From positions 62,001-126,000 of the forward strand of contig JAPLVC010000001.1 of the NCBI GenBank assembly GCA_026397315.1: a stretch of DNA of 64,000 nucleotides, read 5' to 3'. The translations under genes were made by a program, and so were the position numbers. Positions 25,714 to 35,481 of this stretch are shown one piece after another (the stretch's first letter is position 1; each line of letters opens with the position of its first letter). The stretch comes from Candidatus Aenigmatarchaeota archaeon (GTDB lineage Archaea; Aenigmatarchaeota; Aenigmatarchaeia; QMZP01; QMZT01). Below the pieces are notes generated by a model that worked only from the letters and a program-made list of their open reading frames with translations, was not told where the DNA came from and did no database searches.

Positions 25714-26517
25714 TTAAAAAAGGTCTTTGAGCTCGCCGAGGAACGTGCCGTCGAGCATGTAGACTTTAGCCGTTCTTAATCTGGCCGAGCGCACGAGAAC
25801 GCCTATGCCGCTCTGCTCGTTCTTGTGCTCCCTTTCTATTTCCGGCATCGAGTAGTTCATGGATATTCCTCCTGAGAGTCGGTTGAACTTCGGCACCATT
25901 ATAAGCTCCGGCAGCTTTGACGGGAGATTTTTGTATTTTTTCGCTAGCTTCACCCTGTCCAGCTCCGCGCGTATCCACACCTGCTCGTAAAACCTGTGGC
26001 CGAGCTTGTCGCGGAACTCGATTTGCGGATGCTCGTGGCCCACGAAAACATAATCAGCCTTCAGGAATTTTTCATCGGGCCATGCGTGGCCATGCAGGAA
26101 AAAGAAGCCGTCCTTTGCGAAGCCTGCGCTGGGATGCAGACGCACGTTCTCTGGCAGGAAGTTCTTCAGGTCCGTATCATGGTTGCCTGTAGCTATGTCT
26201 ATCGAAGTTTTTCTGCCCAGCTCGGAGAGGAATTCCGGTATCTCGCGCAGCTCCTGTTTCGTCGAGCCGGGGACCTTGTGCTTCACGTCGCCTAGCATTA
26301 TAAGGTTCCTGGCGCCCGTCAGGCCTATGAGCTCCTTAATGGCCTTCAGCAGGCCCGGCGTGTTGGAAGGTATGCGTATGCCGGATTTGTAATAACCATA
26401 TTCGACGCCTATGTGAAGGTCCGCGATGACCAGCGTGTCGTTCACCAGCACTGCAGGCTGGCCTGTCACGAACTTTATCTCCTGCTTCTGCACGACCGGT
26501 GCTTTCCTCATGGCCAT
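25714..26517 (-). CDS. Metallophosphoesterase
   Basis: VIADLHIGVEYG, MLGDVKHKVPG, GNHD, FFLHGHAWPD, VFVGHEHPQI. Confidence 0.88.
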   Translation of the reverse strand: MAMRKAPVVQKQEIKFVTGQPAVLVNDTLVIADLHIGVEYGYYKSGIRIPSNTPGLLKAIKELIGLTGARNLIMLGDVKHKVPGSTKQELREIPEFLSELGRKTSIDIATGNHDTDLKNFLPENVRLHPSAGFAKDGFFFLHGHAWPDEKFLKADYVFVGHEHPQIEFRDKLGHRFYEQVWIRAELDRVKLAKKYKNLPSKLPELIMVPKFNRLSGGISMNYSMPEIEREHKNEQSGIGVLVRSARLRTAKVYMLDGTFLGELKDLF

Positions 26518-26565
26518 GTGATTTATTTGCGGTTTGTTTTTAAAATCTGATTACAAGAATAAGGC

Positions 26566-27495
26566 ATGGACGAGCGACGGATGGAGAATGAAATCCGCGA
26601 AGAACAGAAGCGCCTCCGCGATGAGATAAAGGCGGACGAGAAAGAAGCGGACGACAGGCTTGACCAGATACTTTTCAAGAGGAAGATTGATTTCTGCCCG
26701 CGCTGCGGCAGCAAGATAACGTCGCGCGCGGACTGGGCAGGCAGGTGCATGCACGAAGGCTGCGTCGAGATGCTCTGCTCCTCATGCTGGTCTTCCGAAG
26801 ATAAACGCTACTGCAAGAAGCACGAGAAAGACGTCGTGACGAGAGAGGAAGCTACTGCCGACGATGCAAAGAATCTCACGCTCAATTACATGGACTTCGT
26901 ACAGGAGCGGCTGAAGAAGTTTCACCTCGATTGGAACCACGAGGGCTACATAAAGAAGGCGAAGGCCTTCCGCAAAAACAAGAGATACGGCGAGTTCGAG
27001 ATGCTCGTGTGCGAGAGGAAGTTCTTCTCCAAGAAGCCAAAGGTCAGGATTCTCGTGAGGCCGCTTGCAGAAGCCTACCAGAACGAGATTAACATGGTCA
27101 TAGAAAATTCCGAGGACAGCGAAATTTACACTGTCTTTGTTTTCCTGGGCGGCGAGCCGCGGCTTGGCATGAAGGCCGTAAGACTGGCGAACGATTTCTC
27201 GAACAAGAAAGCCTCGCTTTTCGTCATGGACATGGAGAGCGGCAGGCTTAATTTCAACGCATCTGAAAAATTGTCCGAGCGTTACTCGTTCTGGCTCGAT
27301 CCGTCGAAAGTGCCTGTGACGTTCGCCGGAATGCTGGCGAGCGTCGCCGAAAGCGTGTCCGGCAGGAAGATCGTCCATGCACTGGACTTCGGCAAGATGC
27401 TCGGCAAGCCGGAAGACGAAGCTGCCAATATGCTGCGAAAGAGCGGCCTGCTCGAGGAAGCGAAGGGCACGAATTCTTTCATCATGAAGGAGTAG
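26566..27495 (+). CDS. Conserved hypothetical with zinc-finger-like cysteines
   Basis: CPRCGSKITSRADWAGRCMHEGCVEMLCSSCWSSEDKRYCKKHEKD; GC-rich codon-biased ORF. Confidence 0.75.
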   Translation: MDERRMENEIREEQKRLRDEIKADEKEADDRLDQILFKRKIDFCPRCGSKITSRADWAGRCMHEGCVEMLCSSCWSSEDKRYCKKHEKDVVTREEATADDAKNLTLNYMDFVQERLKKFHLDWNHEGYIKKAKAFRKNKRYGEFEMLVCERKFFSKKPKVRILVRPLAEAYQNEINMVIENSEDSEIYTVFVFLGGEPRLGMKAVRLANDFSNKKASLFVMDMESGRLNFNASEKLSERYSFWLDPSKVPVTFAGMLASVAESVSGRKIVHALDFGKMLGKPEDEAANMLRKSGLLEEAKGTNSFIMKE

Positions 27496-27557
27496 AGTCG
27501 CTGGCCCAGCGAAGGAAACTTATAAATTGCAGCGCTCTTTTATAGATATAAGTCAGG

Positions 27558-27673
27558 GGTCCCGTGGCTCAGCCTGGTTAGAGCGCCCGACTGATAAACT
27601 GCCAGCGTCATTCGAAATATCCGCTGGTGATTTCGATATCGGGAGGCCCTGGGTTCAAATCCCAGCGGGACCA
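27558..27673 (+). tRNA. tRNA-Ile(GAT) with 41-nt BHB intron at 37/38 (exons 27558-27596, 27638-27673)
   Basis: Acceptor GGTCCCG/CGGGACC, D-arm GCTC..GAGC, anticodon stem CCCGA/TCGGG with loop CTGATAA, T-arm CTGGG-TTCAAAT-CCCAG; intron 27597-27637. Confidence 0.93.
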
Positions 27674-27674
27674 T

Positions 27675-27699
27675 TAAAGCTTTTTGGGAAAAAGCTTTA
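27675..27699 (+). terminator. Perfect 11-bp hairpin downstream of tRNA-Ile
   Basis: TAAAGCTTTTT-GGG-AAAAAGCTTTA. Confidence 0.45.
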
Positions 27700-27756
27700 G
27701 CAAAAAACGAGAAAAGAAAAACTGAAAACGGATGCTTTCGGAAAATATGTGGAGGT

Positions 27757-28455
27757 ATGATTATGCAGCATGGAGATTTCGTTGAAGTGGATTACGTGGG
27801 AAGGGTAAAGATCACGGGGGATATTTTCGACCTGACAAACGAAGAGGTCGCGAAAAAGGAGAAGATACACGACCCCAAGGCGCCGTACGGGCCCGCGCTG
27901 ATAATCGTCGGCTCGCAGATGACCGTGCACGGCGTCATGAAGGAGCTGGAGCAGATGAACATCGGCGAGGAGCGCACGTTCGACGTGCTGCCGCAGGAGG
28001 CGTTCGGCCAGAGGGACGTGAGACTCATCAAGATACTGCCCACCTCGAAGTTCATAGAGAACAAAATCAATCCCGTGCCTGGAGAGTATTTCGACATCGA
28101 CGGCACGCAGGCGAAGATACAGAGCGTTTCCGGCGGGCGCGTGCGCGTCGACTTCAACAACCCGCTTGCAGGCAAGGCTCTCACATACGACCTGAAGGTC
28201 GTCAGGAAAATCGAAGACGATAAGGAAAAAATCGAAAAGCTGCTGAAGTACTACAGGGTCGACTACACGCACGTCGTCATCAAGGGCAAGGAAGCGGAGA
28301 TAAAAACCAAGAAGCCCGTCAACCAGATGCTCAGGAAGTTCATCGGCGACATCGTCACGAAATGGATAAAGGCCGTCGAGAAAGTTGAATACGTTTCCGA
28401 AGAGGACAAGAAAACGGAAGAAAAAAGCGAAAGCCAGGACGCGAAGAAGGAATGA
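27757..28455 (+). CDS. FKBP-type peptidyl-prolyl isomerase (archaeal long type)
   Basis: GDFVEVDYVGRVKITGDIFDLT...ALIIVGSQMTVHGVMKELEQMNIGEERTFDVLPQEAFGQRD. Confidence 0.9.
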   Translation: MIMQHGDFVEVDYVGRVKITGDIFDLTNEEVAKKEKIHDPKAPYGPALIIVGSQMTVHGVMKELEQMNIGEERTFDVLPQEAFGQRDVRLIKILPTSKFIENKINPVPGEYFDIDGTQAKIQSVSGGRVRVDFNNPLAGKALTYDLKVVRKIEDDKEKIEKLLKYYRVDYTHVVIKGKEAEIKTKKPVNQMLRKFIGDIVTKWIKAVEKVEYVSEEDKKTEEKSESQDAKKE

Positions 28456-28596
28456 CGTTTTTGCGCAATAAAATTCCGCAACTCTTGCCGCTTTTTCAAA
28501 GGCTGGAGTAAATAAAATTTAAATAGTTTATTCCCATTATTTTCTTATGAATATTGTTGAACTGATAATTATTCGAGTTTAATGGAGGGGTTTTGT

Positions 28597-29706
28597 ATGG
28601 GCGTAAGAAGTGTTGATGCTAAGGACGTAATAAAGGAAAGGGAGAGGAAACCGCATCCAGAGGTCGACGAGGAACTCAGGAAGATTCTCGAGTCCAAGAG
28701 GGCCGAGATCAAGGTCATCGGCGTCGGCGGCGCGGGAGGCAACACGATTTCCCGCATGGTGCAGGTAGGCATCATCGGCGCGGAGATGCTGGCCATGAAC
28801 ACTGACGCCCAGGACCTGCTTTACACTGATGCTGACACCAAGGTTCTCATCGGCAGGGAGCTTACCGGCGGCCTTGGATCGGGCGCTGACCCGAAGACGG
28901 GCGCGGAAGCCGCAAAAGAATCGAAGGAAGACATTAAGAAGGCGGTTGAAGGCGCAGACCTCGTATTCGTCACGTGCGGCCTTGGAGGCGGCACTGGAAC
29001 TGGAGCCGCACCCGTGATTGCGGACATCGCCAAGAAGAACGGCGCGCTTACGGTCGGCGTCGTAACGCTGCCTTTCACCATGGAAGGCAGGCAGAGAGCG
29101 AGGAACGCTCAGGAAGGCCTTGAAAACCTTCAGGCTGTTGCCGACACGATAATAATCATACCCAACGACAAGTTGCTGGAAATAGTCCCGGACGTCTCGA
29201 TAACGACCGCGTTCAAAGTCGCGGACGAGATTCTGGTAAACGCCGTGAAAGGCGTGACTGAGCTTGTCACGAAACCCGGTCTTGTAAACCTTGACTTCGC
29301 AGACGTGCGCGCTGTCATGGGCGCTGGCGGAGTAGCGATGATAGGCATGGGCGAGAGCGACACGGACAACCGAGCTATCGAATCGGTAGAGAAGTCGCTG
29401 AACAACCCGCTGCTGGATGTCGATATTGAAGGCGCGACGGGCGCCCTGATAAATGTCTGCGGCGGCGAGGACATCACGATAAAGGAATGCCAGGAGATTG
29501 TCGAGGCCGTCACGACTAAGCTTAACCCGGACGCCAAGATAATCTGGGGAGCGCAGATAGTCAAGGAGCTTGGCGACACCATCAGGTCGATGCTGATAAT
29601 CACGGGAGTGAAGACTCCGCATCTTTACGGCCCTTCGGAGAAGAAGATAACCAACGCCAAGCAGAAGGAAATAGAAAGGGTCCTGGGCATAGACTTCGTC
29701 GAGTAA
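28597..29706 (+). CDS. ftsZ: Cell division protein FtsZ
   Basis: GVGGAGGNTISRM; GLGGGTGTGAAPVIADIAKK; T7 loop NLDFADVRAVM; ATG 28597 favoured over track start 28582. Confidence 0.97.
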   Translation: MGVRSVDAKDVIKERERKPHPEVDEELRKILESKRAEIKVIGVGGAGGNTISRMVQVGIIGAEMLAMNTDAQDLLYTDADTKVLIGRELTGGLGSGADPKTGAEAAKESKEDIKKAVEGADLVFVTCGLGGGTGTGAAPVIADIAKKNGALTVGVVTLPFTMEGRQRARNAQEGLENLQAVADTIIIIPNDKLLEIVPDVSITTAFKVADEILVNAVKGVTELVTKPGLVNLDFADVRAVMGAGGVAMIGMGESDTDNRAIESVEKSLNNPLLDVDIEGATGALINVCGGEDITIKECQEIVEAVTTKLNPDAKIIWGAQIVKELGDTIRSMLIITGVKTPHLYGPSEKKITNAKQKEIERVLGIDFVE

Positions 29707-29803
29707 AGCAGGTCTTTAGCCCTTGGTTTTTTTCCCTTTTCCAAACCTTTTTAAAGCAGTTATTTAAACAGATATCCTATATAATACAGAATAAGGTATC
29801 TAC

Positions 29804-29989
29804 ATGAAGTTCAAGGAAACCATTGAAAACTGGAAGAGAGTGCTGCAGGTGGCGAGGAAGCCGGACAAATTTGAATTTACCTCGACCAGCAAGATATGCG
29901 CCATAGGCCTTGTGCTCATAGGCGTGATAGGATTCGTGATATTCATGGGTTCTGTGCTGGCATGTTCGTTCGGAGGTTTTTGCTTATGA
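29804..29989 (+). CDS. secE: Preprotein translocase SecE/Sec61-gamma-like
   Basis: 61 aa, single C-terminal TM, located directly upstream of spt5. Confidence 0.8.
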   Translation: MKFKETIENWKRVLQVARKPDKFEFTSTSKICAIGLVLIGVIGFVIFMGSVLACSFGGFCL

Positions 29990-30528
29990 CCATATATACG
30001 GTAAGGACAACCGCGGGAAGAGAACTCATAGTAATAGACATGATAAACAACAGGGTGCGCGCGGACAACCTCAGGGTCAAGAGCATTTCTCATCCCGGCG
30101 AACTCAAGGGCTACGTTTTCATCGAGGGTCCGGAGGGCGACGTAAGGAAATCCGTCCAGGGAGTCATGCACATAAAGGGCTTCATAGAGAAGCCTGTCAC
30201 GCTGCCTGAAATCCAGCAGTTCTTCGAAACCAAGAATGTCAAGATAACCGTTAGCGAAGGCGATATTGTCGAGATTGTTGGCGGCCCGTTCAAGGGCGAG
30301 AAAGGCAGGGTCCAGAGAATCGACAAGGTAAAAGACGAAGTGACGGTCGAGCTTCTGGAGGCGAGCATTCCCATACCGGTCACGATTTCGGTAGAGCTGC
30401 TTAAGCTCATCAAGAGGGACAAGCCCGCACCCGAGGAGCAGGCCAAGCCAACGCAGCGCGAGCAAGAGGAGAAAAAGGAGCGCGCTTACAACCCGTTCGA
30501 GGACGAACCGAGCGAGCCGAAGGATTAA
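29986..30528 (+). CDS. spt5: Transcription elongation factor Spt5/NusG
   Basis: MTIYTVRTTAGRELIVIDMI...GDIVEIVGGPFKGEKGRVQRID (KOW); ATGA overlap with secE. Confidence 0.92.
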   Translation: MTIYTVRTTAGRELIVIDMINNRVRADNLRVKSISHPGELKGYVFIEGPEGDVRKSVQGVMHIKGFIEKPVTLPEIQQFFETKNVKITVSEGDIVEIVGGPFKGEKGRVQRIDKVKDEVTVELLEASIPIPVTISVELLKLIKRDKPAPEEQAKPTQREQEEKKERAYNPFEDEPSEPKD

Positions 30529-30554
30529 TATTTAAATTTATGTGAACAATAAGG

Positions 30555-31169
30555 ATGATTATGCCGACGGAAAAGATAAGCGTCATGGTTGAAGGTGGAA
30601 AGGCGACGGCAGCGCCGCCGCTAGGACCAGCCCTTGGACCGCTCGGAGTCCCGATAAAGAAAATCATAGACGAGATAAACAACAAGACCAAGGGCCTTGC
30701 GGGCATGCAGGTCCCCGTTACTGTCATAATTGACAAAGCCACCAAGAATTTCGAGATAAAGGTCGGCACGCCGCCGGTCAGCGCGCTCATAAAGAAAGAG
30801 CTCGGCCTCGAAAAAGGATGCAGCGAATCCGGCAAGGTAAGGGCTGGCGACCTTACGGATGAGCAGGTCAGGAAAATCGCGCTCGCGAAATTCGGCTCCG
30901 ACGCTCCGCGTTATTACAACATGATCATCGGTTCTGCAAGAAGCATGGGCGTAACAGTGGGCAAAGGCCCGCTTTCCGAAGCTGAAGCGAAGGAATTAAA
31001 GAACGCCATGAAAAGAGCCGCAGAAGCGAAGCTTGGCGCAGCGGCGCCGGCAGCGGCAGCACCAGGCGCAGAAGGCGCTCCAGCTGCGGCGGCGCCAGTA
31101 GCGGCCGAACCCAAGAAAGAGGAAAAGAAAAAGGAAGAGAAGAAGAGAAAGGTCATGAGAGGCAAGTAA
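30555..31169 (+). CDS. rpl11: Ribosomal protein L11 with Ala/Pro-rich charged C-terminal extension
   Basis: VEGGKATAAPPLGPALGPLGVPIKKIIDEIN; ...RSMGVTVGKG; tail AAAPAAAAPGAEGAPAAAAPVAAEPKKEEKKKEEKKRK. Confidence 0.95.
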   Translation: MIMPTEKISVMVEGGKATAAPPLGPALGPLGVPIKKIIDEINNKTKGLAGMQVPVTVIIDKATKNFEIKVGTPPVSALIKKELGLEKGCSESGKVRAGDLTDEQVRKIALAKFGSDAPRYYNMIIGSARSMGVTVGKGPLSEAEAKELKNAMKRAAEAKLGAAAPAAAAPGAEGAPAAAAPVAAEPKKEEKKKEEKKRKVMRGK

Positions 31170-31246
31170 GCTTCCCTTCCGCTTTTTACTTTATTTTCAA
31201 AATTTTCTTTTCCAGCTTGTTTTTCAGGTTACATTACTTTTCAGAA

Positions 31247-31765
31247 CTAGTAGTCGGTCATCTCTATCTTTTCAGCGAGGCCTTTCTTTACGAGGAGATC
31301 AGCATTAGGAGCAGGGATTGTCGCTATGTCGCCTTTACTGAAGGGACCGTATGCCTTCATGTTCATGCCCACGAACTTCGGCACGCCGTCCAGAAGCGTG
31401 ACCAGCACGAGGTTCTCGTCCTTCTTCTCCATCCTGCCCTCGCGCATCTTCTGGAACTCGTTGATGCACTCGACGACGCGCTCGAAGAACTTTCGCTCTT
31501 CATCGCTCATGTGCTCCGGCACGACGCCGGACTCGATGAAGCCGTGCGCGGAGTTGAGCATTTTCCTCTCGCGCCTCTCGAATATCGTCTTAAGCCTGCG
31601 CTTGACCGCGTCAAACGCCCATTTTTCGCTCTCGTCCCTCGCCATTTTCTCCTTCTTTTCCACGTAGGCGCGGACCTCGTCGAAAAAGCCGTCCGGCAGC
31701 TTTGACAATCCCGCTGTATTCCGCTCTTCTTCAGCGATTTTCCTGATAGTCTCGTCGGTGAGCAT
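31247..31765 (-). CDS. GINS complex subunit (Gins51-like)
   Basis: LSKLPDGFFDEVRAYVEKKE...MLNSAHG; C-terminal VLVTLLDGVPKFVGMNMKAYGPFSKGDIATIPAPNADLLVKKGLAEKI. Confidence 0.75.
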   Translation of the reverse strand: MLTDETIRKIAEEERNTAGLSKLPDGFFDEVRAYVEKKEKMARDESEKWAFDAVKRRLKTIFERRERKMLNSAHGFIESGVVPEHMSDEERKFFERVVECINEFQKMREGRMEKKDENLVLVTLLDGVPKFVGMNMKAYGPFSKGDIATIPAPNADLLVKKGLAEKIEMTDY

Positions 31766-31827
31766 GATTAATGGTTAAAAGAAGGAAATATAAATTGTTT
31801 TATTTATAGCAATATCATACATAGTAA

Positions 31828-33558
31828 GTGATTCCTATGCCCATACGACAGCCGATAATATCAGTGCTGGGTCACGTTGACTCGGGGAAGACGACTTTGC
31901 TGGACCGCATCAGGGGTAGCACCGTCGCTAGCGGTGAGGCTGGCGGCATAACCCAGCACATAGGAGCCAGCGAGGTGCCGATAAACAAGATAATGGGCGT
32001 GTGCGGCAGCCTCGCCAAGAAGATGAACGTTGATGTAAAGATACCGGGACTTTTATTCATAGACACGCCCGGCCACGAGGCGTTCATTACGTTACGCCGC
32101 CGCGGCGGCTCAATCGCTGATCTCGCAATCCTGATTATCGACGTGAACGAGGGCCTGCAGAAACAGACGGAAGAAAGCCTCACGTTCCTGAAGGAGTTCA
32201 AGACCCCGTTCGTCGTGGCCGCGACGAAAATCGACCGCATACTCGGTTGGCGTTCCGAGGAGAATGCATGTTTTCTAAAGGGATACTCAACGCAGGACGC
32301 GCGCGCGCAGGACGAACTCGAGGAGAAGATATACAGGATAGTCGGCCAGCTTGCCGAGCGGAACATAAAATCAGAGCGCTTCGACCGCGTCGAGGATTTC
32401 TCCAAGCAGGTATGCATCGTTCCCGTCTCGTCATTAACGGGCGAGGGGATTCCCGATCTTCTCATGCTGCTCACGGGGCTTGCGCAGAAATACCTTGAAA
32501 AGCGGCTCAAGGTAACGGAAGGCATAGGCAAGGGGACGATACTCGAGGTAAAGGAATACCGCGGCCTGGGGGCGACCATAGACGTCATCCTTTACGACGG
32601 CTGCGTCAGCCGCGGCGACATTCTCATCATCGGCGGACGAGACGTGATAGTCACGAAAGTCAAAGCTCTCCTCAAGCCGGAGCCGCTCAAGGAGATGCGC
32701 GTGGAGCGCGTGTTCCAGACCATTGAAAGCGCGACGGCCGCATGCGGCGTGAAAATATCATCCCCGGATTTGAGTGGCGTCATCGCCGGTTCCCCGGTGC
32801 GCTTCGTGAAAAGCGAGAAAGACGTCGAAGCCGCGACGGCTGACATAGCGAAGGAGATAGAGGAAGTCGAGATAGAGACTGAAAACGACGGCGTCATAAT
32901 CAAAGCCGATACGCTGGGAAGCCTCGAAGGCCTGATAAAGGTGCTTAAAGACAACGGCATACCGATAAGGAAGGCAAAGGTCGGTAATGTGCTCAAGGGG
33001 GACGTGATGGAAAGCTCCAGCATGAAGAAGCCCGTAGTTTTCGCCTTCAACGTCGATGTCCTTCCCGATGCCGACGAGAGCGCGAAGAAGGCCGGCGTAG
33101 AGATTTTCAAGTCCAACATAATCTACCGGCTAATCGAGGGATACCAGAAATGGGAAGCGGACCTCAAGAAGAACGCGGAGGCGAAACTTCTCGACAGCGT
33201 GACGCATCCCGGGAGAATGATAATATTGCGCGGCTACGTTTTCCGCCAGTCTAAGCCGGCGATTTTTGGCGTCGAAATTCTTGCGGGCCAGGTGAAGACC
33301 GGATACAAGCTGAAGAAGAACGGCATCATGATCGGCGAGGTAAAGGAGCTGCAGGCGGAGGGTGACAACGTCCCGATGGCGAAGGCTGGGGACAAGGTTG
33401 CAGTGTCGATGGACGGCGTCACGATAGGGCGCCAGATAAACGAGGGCGACGAACTGGAGAACGCGCTCTCCGGCCGCGACCTGGAAATTCTGGCGAGGGT
33501 GAAGCACAAACTGCCAGAAGACGAGCGCAGAATGCTCGATGAAATGCAACAGATTTAA
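31828..33558 (+). CDS. infB: Translation initiation factor aIF5B/IF-2
   Basis: GHVDSGKTTLLD, GLLFIDTPGHEAF, AATKID; no intein. Confidence 0.96.
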   Translation: MIPMPIRQPIISVLGHVDSGKTTLLDRIRGSTVASGEAGGITQHIGASEVPINKIMGVCGSLAKKMNVDVKIPGLLFIDTPGHEAFITLRRRGGSIADLAILIIDVNEGLQKQTEESLTFLKEFKTPFVVAATKIDRILGWRSEENACFLKGYSTQDARAQDELEEKIYRIVGQLAERNIKSERFDRVEDFSKQVCIVPVSSLTGEGIPDLLMLLTGLAQKYLEKRLKVTEGIGKGTILEVKEYRGLGATIDVILYDGCVSRGDILIIGGRDVIVTKVKALLKPEPLKEMRVERVFQTIESATAACGVKISSPDLSGVIAGSPVRFVKSEKDVEAATADIAKEIEEVEIETENDGVIIKADTLGSLEGLIKVLKDNGIPIRKAKVGNVLKGDVMESSSMKKPVVFAFNVDVLPDADESAKKAGVEIFKSNIIYRLIEGYQKWEADLKKNAEAKLLDSVTHPGRMIILRGYVFRQSKPAIFGVEILAGQVKTGYKLKKNGIMIGEVKELQAEGDNVPMAKAGDKVAVSMDGVTIGRQINEGDELENALSGRDLEILARVKHKLPEDERRMLDEMQQI

Positions 33559-33582
33559 ATCCCCCCGCGCTATTTGTAGTTA

Positions 33583-34008
33583 TTGATATTCATGCAGCCG
33601 GAAAATTCATACGACACTCTTTTGAAGCAGGCATTTGACAAACTGCCGAAGAAGTCGGAGGGGACCGACCGCTTCCAGATGCCGAGGGCGAATGTCCAGC
33701 CGGCAGGCGCGCGCACGATAATCATAAACTTCATAGACATAGCGAACACCTTCCGCCGCGAGCCGGACCACATGCAGAAATTCATTCTCAAGGAACTAGC
33801 GACTTCAGGCGAGATGCAGAGCGGCAGGCTGGTCGTGCAGGGCAGGTTCAGACCCGATGTTGTAGACAAGAAGATCGAGCTTTACGCGAAGGAATACGTC
33901 CTCTGCCCGGACTGCAACAAGCCCGACACGAAATTCATCAAAGACGACCGCTTCCTTTTTCTCAAGTGCGAGGCCTGCGGCTCGAAACATCCCATAAAAA
34001 AAGTGTAG
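33583..34008 (+). CDS. eif2b: Translation initiation factor aIF2 beta
   Basis: TIIINFIDIANTFRREPDHMQKFILKELATSG; C-terminal zinc ribbon CPDC...CEAC. Confidence 0.95.
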   Translation: MIFMQPENSYDTLLKQAFDKLPKKSEGTDRFQMPRANVQPAGARTIIINFIDIANTFRREPDHMQKFILKELATSGEMQSGRLVVQGRFRPDVVDKKIELYAKEYVLCPDCNKPDTKFIKDDRFLFLKCEACGSKHPIKKV

Positions 34009-34014
34009 AAACGT

Positions 34015-35085
34015 TTATAATCCGCCGGCCAGCTTGTTCATGTCCGGTATCTTGACGCAGTCGCACAGAGTTCCCCCGTGCGCCGAGCATACTTCCGCGT
34101 TCTGCATTATCTGCTCGTTGGTTATGCCCGTCACGCTCATGTCCTGCGGGAACGTTATAGCTAGCGTGAATTCTTCTCCCTGAAATTCTGTCTTCTGCAA
34201 GATAAGGACCTTGCGCCCGGTCGCGCTTTCTATGCTCGCCTTGAGCGCCTCGTCCATGTAGGCGCTCTCGCTGCCCACCATGTTTATGCCCTGGCTCATA
34301 AGTATGCGGACCGTCGGCACGCAGCCTTCGGGCAGCGAAGTCCCGCCTGTGAGGGCCTTGAACTGCTCGTCGTTCATGCCTAGCATCGAAGCCACTCCCT
34401 CGGTCACGCTGGGCAGGCCTTTGAAAAACAACACCGAGAAAACAAGCAGGGCTATTATCAAGGCTATGCCGCCCAGCCTGAACGGGTCTGAAAATGGCGT
34501 TTTTGCATAGTCTATCTTTTTGACCTCGCCCGTGTATGCTCCCATCACGACGACGGCTTTCTTCTTGTCTTTCTCCAGCAACACTTCCCAGTCCGTGTTC
34601 TTGAGATTAGCCTGTTTCGCTTTATACCCTTTCACCAGCGCCTCGGCCGTCTTTTTGACTTCATCTTCCTTGAGCGTGGTAACCTTGCTCTTGACAAGCA
34701 GTCCCTCGAGCAGTTTGACGCGCTCCGTGAGCTTCTTCACCATGCTCGTGTCCGTTTCCTCTTCCTCGTCGCGCGTTATGAGGTAGAAGGCTGCGCCAAG
34801 GCAGCCGGCCGCTATTATGCCGCCGATGAACAGGTCGAGCTGTATCATCTCGAATATCGTGCCCTTGAAGAAGAACATGAAGCCGCGTATGGCAGCTCCC
34901 GCCATGACGCACAGGAAGCCGGCGCCGAGCATGGCTACTATCCTTATGGCGAACGGAATTTTCTTCTTCATGCCGCGAAAAGCGAAGGAGCCGAAAATCC
35001 ACGAGAGAACAAAATACATCACTATCTGAGCGAGCATGAGAAGCTGCGGCAGCGTTTCCATGATGTCCGATAGCGAAAGCGCCAT
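34015..35085 (-). CDS. Multi-TM membrane protein with extracytoplasmic C-terminal domain
   Basis: N-terminal TM cluster and a second TM ALIIALLVFSVLFF. Confidence 0.7.
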   Translation of the reverse strand: MALSLSDIMETLPQLLMLAQIVMYFVLSWIFGSFAFRGMKKKIPFAIRIVAMLGAGFLCVMAGAAIRGFMFFFKGTIFEMIQLDLFIGGIIAAGCLGAAFYLITRDEEEETDTSMVKKLTERVKLLEGLLVKSKVTTLKEDEVKKTAEALVKGYKAKQANLKNTDWEVLLEKDKKKAVVVMGAYTGEVKKIDYAKTPFSDPFRLGGIALIIALLVFSVLFFKGLPSVTEGVASMLGMNDEQFKALTGGTSLPEGCVPTVRILMSQGINMVGSESAYMDEALKASIESATGRKVLILQKTEFQGEEFTLAITFPQDMSVTGITNEQIMQNAEVCSAHGGTLCDCVKIPDMNKLAGGL

Positions 35086-35106
35086 GAATAATATTTGCCG
35101 GGGCTG

Positions 35107-35343
35107 CTATAAATTGGATATGTTGAAGAAACCGCTCTGCAGGAGCTTGATTATTTTTTCCTCTTCGGGCATGTTCGCGGCAAGCAGTATTTTCAGGTCC
35201 TGCAGCGCCTCCGAGTAGAGTGTAGCGCCGATGGCGTTCGTGTCGCGCAGCTCCCATTCTTTGTCGCGTATTTTCGTGTAGATGAAGAACGCTTTCCCGT
35301 CCGTCGTAATCTTATGCTCCTGTCCCTCAAAAATAGTTTTCAT
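35107..35343 (-). CDS. Small hypothetical protein
   Basis: GC-rich codon-biased 78-aa ORF. Confidence 0.6.
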   Translation of the reverse strand: MKTIFEGQEHKITTDGKAFFIYTKIRDKEWELRDTNAIGATLYSEALQDLKILLAANMPEEEKIIKLLQSGFFNISNL

Positions 35344-35426
35344 TATTTTCTAATTCGGTTAGTACGGATTTAAACATATGTTGTCCCAAGCTCGCCTTTT
35401 TAAATACAGGCCGCCACTATAATCTC

Positions 35427-35481
35427 AAGAACAAGACAGTTCGTCAGGAACTAGCTTGTATCCGCGACATTTCTTGTTCTT
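35427..35481 (+). promoter_or_regulatory. Structured 5' leader of S15 mRNA with two mutually exclusive stems
   Basis: AAGAACAAG (35427) pairs with CTTGTTCTT (35473); ACAAG (35431) can instead pair with CTTGT (35455), extending hairpin AGTTC/GAACT; TATA-like TTTAAATA just upstream. Confidence 0.5.

Noticed and set aside
25006-25779. 257-aa plus-strand ORF
   Set aside because: Antisense of the Dph6-like gene
28579-29622. 347-aa minus-strand ORF over ftsZ
   Set aside because: Antisense shadow of ftsZ
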